Source: Chalara sp. BL73
Taxonomy: Eukaryota > Ascomycota > Leotiomycetes > Helotiales
Direction of reading: 5' to 3'
Assembly (NCBI GenBank): GCA_918026815.1
Contig: CAKJVC010000178.1
Location: 1 to 64,000, forward strand
Length of the DNA: 64,000 nt
Below the pieces are notes generated by a model. The model ran no database searches and was not told the DNA's origin. It saw nothing but the letters and a program-made list of their open reading frames with translations. Shown in pieces: positions 57,723 through 64,000 of the stretch. Positions within the stretch are counted from its first letter, which is position 1. Each line of letters opens with the position of its first letter. The position numbers were made by a program, and so were the translations under genes.

Positions 57723-58433
57723 GTTCCGCTGCATCAGGGAGGTAGTAGACATAGAAAATGTTCAAGGGACTGGATGAACTCATGGCAAATCCTTGCTAGT
57801 AATTACTAGATTTGCAAATAGAGGACCCATTGATGAATTATAGATCCTTATACTGATAATGATGATAATTATTGTTGGATGAGGGAGTTGATCTAAAGAA
57901 TATCTTCCACAATCTTCTACGAATTCCTGTCCACCTCTCAACAATCATTTCAGACCAAGTATTGATCGAAGACTTCCATCGACAAGCTCGAAAATAGGAG
58001 AACCTCGCTTGCATCCCTGCCCCTAATATTTACAGGTTTCCCGTTCCGTATCCCCGATATTCATATTTCCCCAGGCGAAAACGTCGAAGACGTCACGCAA
58101 ACGGTCCCCCATCAAAGTGGTCTCTTGAAAATGATCGACAACCGTCTCGCTTGTCAAGGACAACTCTGGCCTTCAAAAAATCGAGTCTAACCCAAGCAAG
58201 CGAAGAAGAATCCCGATATTGCAGAGCCCGCAGTTCAGCTCGCCTTGGCCTTCAAGTGATGGCCATTCACCACATGCCAAGCAGGCCGCCACCCCAGATT
58301 GAGCTGTCTAAATGGTACGATGCGAAATGCCAGGACGGGATTTGCCTTATACTTATGAGCCACCGGTACAGCCTTAGTGTATCTTGTCTGGCTGGGTGAT
58401 TTGACGGCGTTGCGCTTGGCCGTCGTTATAGCC
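57723..58433. other. intergenic, promoter of the CYSTM gene
   Basis: No gene seen. An open frame at 58151-58399 on the plus strand has no recognisable content and probably lies in the leader. Confidence 0.45.
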
Positions 58434-58869
58434 ATGTCTCAGTTTCCGCACCAGCACAACCAAGGAGACTATGGAGGGCCACGGCAGCAATATGCTCCTC
58501 CTGCGAACTACGGAGGACCGTCGCAGCACCAGTATGCACAAGAATATCCTGTTGCTCAGCAATCCTATCATGCGTCGCCGCTGAATGCTCCTCCTCAGCA
58601 GATAGTAAGCATTCCCCCTTTGCCTAACCTTGTGATACATCTGACTTGGGGGATTTTGAAGATGCAGATGCAACCTCAACTACCAGATCCTCAACAGCCA
58701 GCCGTAGAAGGTAAGAAAGAAAAGGGCTGCTGTGGCATTTGGTACGTAGTTCGGTCTTGCTGGCGTGTATAAAGGAGAGGATGTTGCTGACTATCACAGT
58801 CTGGATAGGATCATCTGTTGTGGGTTATTCGCAGAATGCTGCAGTGCTTGCTTGAATTGCCTTCGGTGA
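58434..58869 (+). CDS. CYSTM-type cysteine-rich tail-membrane protein
   Basis: Small membrane-associated protein of the kind linked to stress tolerance in plants and fungi. Three exons (58434-58604, 58662-58741 and 58800-58869), 106 residues. The N-terminal 70 residues are Gln/Tyr/Pro-rich (QQYAPPANYGGPSQHQY). The C-terminal module is KGCCGICLDRIICCGLFAEC followed by CSACLNCLR, assembled across the second intron; the Cys pairs and central hydrophobic run fit the CYSTM pattern. The first intron joins PPQQI to MQMQPQLPDPQQP in phase 0. It lacks any long open frame because the exons are short, so automatic callers could miss or truncate it. Confidence 0.82.
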
Positions 58870-60572
58870 TGAGGTCATCGAGGTGGCCGTATCTGAGGAG
58901 ATGTGGCTTGGGAGATCAGGTGGATTGCTGAATGTTGATGCGAGAGGAACTATGTACGGGGTGGCAGTGGATGAGCGCATTCGAGGCACTAGTTTAATAT
59001 GGTATGGCATTGTATAACCCTAGAACATATCTCCAAATAGACGGAAGCTAAACGACCAACACGTATATGGCAGGTACCTAGAAGAGAGTGTGCTCGGACT
59101 ACTATATAAGGAGTGCATATCTTAACCGTTGTTTTCCACCGCTTTGGTTTGACGACAGAACGTAAAATACGGGTTGTGTATCAATATATAAAATTCTTAA
59201 GTGAAAAATATATTCTAGAATCAAGTAGCTTCACGGCTAACCTTGACAGAGAACCAAACTAATGGTCGATAGCGACCGCTCAGTTCGTTTTTGTACCTTT
59301 TCATTCTGCCTCTGTTTGATGTACACTCCTCACCTCGTCTTCGGTCTTCGATGCGGCCTAGCCAGTCGATCCGCCGCTGTTTTTTTTTGAGGCCGTAGCC
59401 AATAAGTGAATGTTCCTTGGTTCCACTTACGGCTCAACACGGAACATTCCCTTCGATATCAATTTGCGAGAGTTGTTTTAGTTGTAATAGACTACCCCAG
59501 CCGACTATCGGCATTTGCCTACACATAATGCAAGCATAGCGGAACTACACAACTACTCCATAAGCACCAGGTGACAGGAGAATCGTTCGCGAAGCTCTCC
59601 TTATGTCTATCTAGTAAATTAAACCAAGCGCTACCTTCACCGTAGAAGAACATCCCCACCCCATCTGCCCAAGTACAGCTACTATCCTCAAAACCCTAAC
59701 CATCCCCCCGGCCTCCCTCTCCTCCTACCTACAGACCTTACTCCTTCACTCAATGCACATCCCATTCCCAGCGAGCGCCCGCAAAGTAAAATGAGACGCA
59801 CCCAGCACCCAAAATGGGACAACATCCTCAGCTGTCCCCTCCCAACCCAAACCCAGTAACCACCGGTCCAACCCCGACGCGCCACGCCGTCCAAAAAGTT
59901 GCCATCGCGCCACTCCTTTCATTCCATTAAACAGCCACAACGATCTCTGCAGCGCGAGGGAGCTCAAGCCTGCAAGTACCCGCTTCCCCGAGATCTCGGA
60001 CGCTTAGGTACGGGATACATTTGATTCATCTGCTCGTTCTATTTTAATGCCTTCGGACCATAGCGGATCATGAGACGGAAGAAAGAAAGAAAGAAAGAAA
60101 GAGCTTGTTTTGGCACCCGCGGGTTGTGGTCAGCGTGGGAAGGAGGGATGGCGGCGGCGAAAGAATGCGGAGCACACAGGAGCCTCGGATACCTGCGTGG
60201 AAGCCGGCTGCTTGCAGGGGGAGGTGTTTTTCTGCGTGCATAATATATAATCACCGCGAAGCAGTAGAGCGGGAGAGTGAAGCTTGCCTTGTTGGGTGGG
60301 GGGGACTGCAGACCAGAGCAAAATGCTAAAGAAGGATAAGCCGGTAGGGCTATACATAAGATTCATGTTTCAAGCAATATCGGCCATGCTTCGCTGATTG
60401 TATTTCACTCATTAACTGATCTAATAATCCGGGTATCTAGTCCACAATGCAGGAACACTCGCTTATTCAACCCTTAAAGTCCGCTCGCAACTCCCCCCCC
60501 AAGAGGCTTTTCAATATCCCACGAAAGTAAAAGAACCAATCTGTCCTCATCATTTTTTGTTGATATTAGCAA
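58870..60572. other. gene-poor block with C-rich segment and a GAAA microsatellite
   Basis: About 1.7 kb without a convincing gene. 59640-59900 is C-rich on the plus strand. A tetranucleotide repeat lies at 60081-60100. Confidence 0.5.
60081..60100 (+). repeat. (GAAA)5 microsatellite
   Basis: Five perfect GAAA units within a slightly longer purine tract (about 60078-60103). Confidence 0.9.
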
Positions 60573-63232
60573 TTAGTAATATATTTTTGGTGTCCAAAGA
60601 GGCGGTCTTGCGCCTTCCTCATCCCAGACGATCTTGTTCTTCTCGTTGAGGCTGGCGCCCTCGTCCGTAATGGGAATGACCTTGGACGTGTGGGCAATCT
60701 CCTGTGCGCTGATACCGCCCTCGTCACGTGGAATCCAGAGGAGCGGGACCTCGGCGGTGACGGAGGGTGGATAGTATGCATTTGCGGCGGTGGGCTCGTC
60801 ATATAGGCTGTCAGGATCGACGAGGCCGGTTGGAACGAGGCGGCGCAGATGGGCATAGTCCTCGAACAAATGGGGCTTGAGGAACTTGGAGAGGAAGTTG
60901 GGCTTCTTCTGTGGGACGGCAACGGAAGTTTGGCCGTTCTTCTCGTTTGTCTCCTCACCGTTTGCAACACCAGTCTCGAGAAGAAGTTCTTCCTCCTCCA
61001 CATCAATCGACTTAGGCAGATTGTGGAGCAGAGGGTCGAAAGCCGCATTTATCGAGAGGTGATAGAGGATGGTGAAAACAAGGAATATCGCCATGATGAT
61101 CGCTGGACCAGGAGCTTTCGCGATACTAAACATTCCAATCAAGAGGAGTTCACTGATATAAACACCAGTCAACAGTTGCTGAAGCGCACGTGGGTATATC
61201 AGGCCCTTTGTATCGATTTGGCTGTCAGTAACGAACAGAACGTTGTATCTGTAGGCGATGTAGAAAAAGGACATGCCGATAGTGGCAAAGGCGAGCATCA
61301 ACGGCGCGATGATCGAGTAGATTATACCTGGAAATGTTAGACTGTAGAATTGATAAATACAGCTTACTTACCAATGCAGGCAATGTTGGTGAACACAGGC
61401 AGAGTACTACCCCAGGAAATAGCGCTCAAATTTGCCCACTTCATGTACATCTTTCTCGGTGTTCCTGCCAAGAAGCGATAAATAAGATTGAAGATGATAA
61501 AACCGACCACCTGTGAGAGGACTCCAGAAGCGATGGTGAGACCTTGAATGATGAAGTACGAAAGATAAAAGTTTGATACAGTCGGAATTCGTTCTGCAAG
61601 TAGGGTGACAGTTCTCCCTGGATCCTTGCGGATTTCGTCAACGACAGCTGAGGCAACCGAACCCAAACTTAAGACGAGAAAAACCTGAATAACCTGGAAA
61701 GCAAAGTAGGCATTCTGAGTGAAGAGTTCAACACGTGCGATTGATGGCTCGCCAGAAAGTTTGGCACATAATCGCATGATGATCGGTACCAGAGACATGA
61801 GAATTGCGAGGGCAACGGATGGTAGGAGACCGCTTATGACTCCCATGATCGCCGTGGGGATCTTATTCAACCAGGTGAGGAAGGAGATCCGGACGAGATA
61901 TGAAACGTTTGAGACAATACCAACTAGGCCGACTGGAATCGCCCAAAAGATGATCAGAGCACTAATAAAGCCAAGAACAGCGAATCTGCGGATGACTCGT
62001 TGCCACCACGAGACTTTCATGGATTTCCAAACGACCTCGCTAGGGTTCACGCCAATATATCGTGGAGACATGTGCAGGGCCTGATGATGGGACAGAGTCT
62101 GGAACGCAGCTTGAGCGTCGGATTGGCGAGCGAATTCAATGAATACGGCCCCAATTGGCTCGGTTTCTCCAGCACGATAAGCTCGTTGAGCAGCATCAGC
62201 ATCGGGGATAAGTGATTCCAAACGGCTGCGGCACCAGTTGATTGTGTCGACCTTCTGCCCGATGAGTCCAAATTTTCCCGTTCTGTGTGTTGGCCGCTTC
62301 TTGGTTGGCACCCATCTAGCCGCAAGGGATCCAGACTCCGTATCAGCACCTTGTTGTCCAGGCGGCTGGTCCTCATGGTTAGCACCTTGCTTGATCGCCT
62401 TTAGACGCTCCTCGTTGGCTAGCCTGATGAGCTTGACCTCGGCCGCTTCCAATTTTTGTGCAACCTTGTCTCTCTCTTCCACCAGCTCGTCAACAGTCGT
62501 AGTATCTGCTGTGATCCAGACACGCCTCACTGCGCTTCCAAATACCTTTCTTAGCTTGGCCTCATCTAGATATGGCTTAGGCACAGCCGTGAAGAGCACC
62601 GTGCGAGCAGATATGCGGTTGGCATATATTGGTGATAGGAGGAAAGCCTGGCGTAAATTGATGTAGAACATGGTCTCGCGGGTGACCAAGAAGAGAACAA
62701 ATCCGAAGAAGATGCAGCCCACTCCAGCATGAGCGAAGAACCGATATCCATCTGGCTTGTCTGTCCTGACATTGCCAAAGGTTAGAATATCCAATTGTGA
62801 TCGTCCACCATGTCCCGTGATGGTAATGGGAAATAATATTGGCCAAGTAATGCAGCATCCGACAAACATAATGACCACGGTCATCTTCAGAAAGCGAAGG
62901 AAAAGATAAGCGTCCAGGGACTGGTGTTGGAGAGCATAAGTGTCGGGAATCTGCCAGAAGGGACGGATCCAATTGAAGAGGCCATTAGGAAGCGGAGTTG
63001 TTCGTTCTCTGTTGCTCGTTTATTAGTATATGTCAGGTGGTTGATGCTCGAAGTTTACTTACTCATCCCGCAATGCACCAAGATATGTTCTTGGGGCATA
63101 CCATCTTCGGTGCGACTTTCGCAAAATCAAGAAGATGATCACGTAGATCGCGGCAGCTGGTAGGGTTGGGGCCAAAGTCGCGACGACACCAGAGATAGAT
63201 GTGTTCGGAGTGTTTTTCTCTGGTTCGGACAT
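60573..63232 (-). CDS. CSC1/OSCA-like (DUF221) calcium-permeable channel protein, Rsn1 type
   Basis: Member of the TMEM63/OSCA/Csc1 family of osmosensitive cation channels in plasma or internal membranes. Three exons on the minus strand: 63232-63063, 63008-61372 and 61327-60573, for 853 residues. N-terminal spans (LPAAAIYVIIFLILR) are followed by the family segment LRDEERTTPLPNGLFNWIRP, formed across the first intron, and ALQHQSLDAYLFLRFLKM. A cytosolic loop with an RRM-like fold spans about residues 210-370 (ARTVLFTAVPKPYLDEAK, GAVFIEFARQSDAQAAFQ). The 7TM channel region includes NKIPTAIMGVISGLLPSVAL and FTQNAYFAFQVIQVFLVLSL. The C-terminal tail is acidic and cytosolic. The second intron (44 nt) joins IACIG to IIYSIIAPL. 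Confidence 0.93.
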
Positions 63233-64000
63233 GATGGCGACGACTGCCTTACTTTTGTGCAGTTGAAGCCTGTCCCGCTGCTAAAGAATAAAAATGTAAA
63301 AAGAAAGGGACGCAATGCGGAGGGAAAAGGCGGCTCAGATTCAAGGTGTCGTAGGTTGGGGATCGCAATATTAATTAGTGTTTATATGGTGGAGGGCGCA
63401 CAACCCCCTGAACACACTGCTGCACGAAACCCCACTTCTTTTCCCCCTTGAACAAGATTTGATCCAAGATGCGAGGACCGATGACGCAGGTCAAGCACGG
63501 CGGTCGACGTCAATCAACAAGAAGAAGCGCTGAGGAAGAGTGATTGATAGATGATAAAGAGGAGAGAGGACTTTGGTAACCCTCGTCATCAGTCACAAGC
63601 AAATAATGCAATGATACTTTTACAATCCAAAGCAGAGCAAAGCAAAGCAGGATGCCGACTTGTATTTAATTGTTTCAACGCCCACCCAGCGCTTTTCGTT
63701 AGTTTCAGGCTCGTGGCCAGCGCTAGGTATGTGTGGTCGGTGGTTTGTGGCTGTTAATGTAGACCACACAGCCGCGCAGGCCCAGCGCGCGTAAAACCCA
63801 CTTGCAAATTCATCAGAGGTGAATGGAGGTGAACGTGACCCTCTGGCCGGTACATGTTGCTGCTGCACGCCCAAACCATGATAGCTGAGATTGGCAGAGG
63901 ACGATGGAGATGGGGGGACTTGCAAGAGTGGTCACCCATAACCATGCAATGCATGAATAGCTTCACTTTTCCAGTTTGGGGCTGGGTTTCGGCACGCTTG
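63233..64000. other. promoter of the CSC1-like gene and flank to window end
   Basis: No gene seen in the last 770 bases. The short open frames near 63620-63966 on the minus strand have no recognised content. Confidence 0.45.

Noticed and set aside
59690..59702. Telomere-like word CCCTAACC
   Set aside because: Single copy, not an array, and inside ordinary sequence.
59688..59967. Minus-strand Gly/Trp-rich frames in the C-rich segment
   Set aside because: Two overlapping frames open through base composition only; no start context or motif.
1..64000. CRISPR array, rRNA operon, intact transposon or secondary-metabolite core enzyme
   Set aside because: None seen: no spaced direct repeats, no rRNA signature, no transposase or reverse transcriptase motifs, no PKS or NRPS domains.

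Overview
The window is nuclear DNA of a filamentous ascomycete (Pezizomycotina). The genes are interrupted by short introns, mostly 45-80 nt, with GT..AG ends and CTAAC/CTAAT-like branch sites. Spacing is loose, both strands are used, and several families are typical of moulds: a fungal Dicer-like protein, a Yap-type bZIP, a fungal GMC oxidoreductase, an F-box protein, and an Egt2/isopenicillin-N-epimerase-like PLP enzyme. Modest GC content and the gene families would suit a Leotiomycete-like fungus, but that placement is inference. I rebuilt exon joins by hand. For each multi-exon model the exon lengths sum to a multiple of three.

Layout. 1-2133 (+): 3' part of a Gea/GBF1-type Arf exchange factor, with an apparent frameshift near base 95. 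2588-3280 (-): a decayed gene relic. 4218-5445 (-) tap42 and 5826-11152 (+) dcl1 are divergent and share one promoter. 11837-14211 (+): Emp70/TM9 protein. 14212-16379: no protein gene, but a transcript-start-like stretch and a candidate C/D-box snoRNA. 16380-17370 (+): ubiquitin C-terminal hydrolase. 18108-19852 (+): broken gene for a fungal transcription-factor-like protein. 20603-26922: GMC oxidoreductase (-), Yap-like bZIP (-) and catalase (+), a possible peroxide-related group. 27264-28811 (-): F-box protein. 29563-30136 (-): small coiled-coil protein. 30855-32172 (-): SMP-30/gluconolactonase-like protein. 32890-33322 (-) ATP synthase subunit k and 33763-34684 (+) MTP18-like protein are divergent mitochondrial inner-membrane genes. 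35295-36399 (+): maltose/galactoside O-acetyltransferase-like protein. 36.4-39.1 kb: gene-poor.

39081-41957 (-): TTC27/Emw1 TPR protein. 42421-47107 (-): large GYF-domain (Smy2/Syh1-like) protein. 47.1-49.2 kb: gene-poor. 49171-49944 (-): ELO-like membrane protein. 50877-51749 (+): proline/glutamine-rich glycine-zipper protein. 52026-53546 (-): Rqt4/TRIP4 zinc-finger protein. 53903-55520 (+): class-V PLP enzyme. 56631-57722 (+): unknown basic disordered protein. 58434-58869 (+): CYSTM-type cysteine-rich protein. 60573-63232 (-): CSC1/OSCA (DUF221) channel-like protein.

Most genes are conserved housekeeping functions: Arf and TOR/PP2A signalling, Golgi membrane sorting, translation quality control and mitochondrial structure. 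The accessory parts are the two relics, the redox group, the orphan coiled-coil and disordered proteins, and the long gene-free blocks. I saw no CRISPR array, intact transposon, rRNA or convincing tRNA, and no clear secondary-metabolite cluster.
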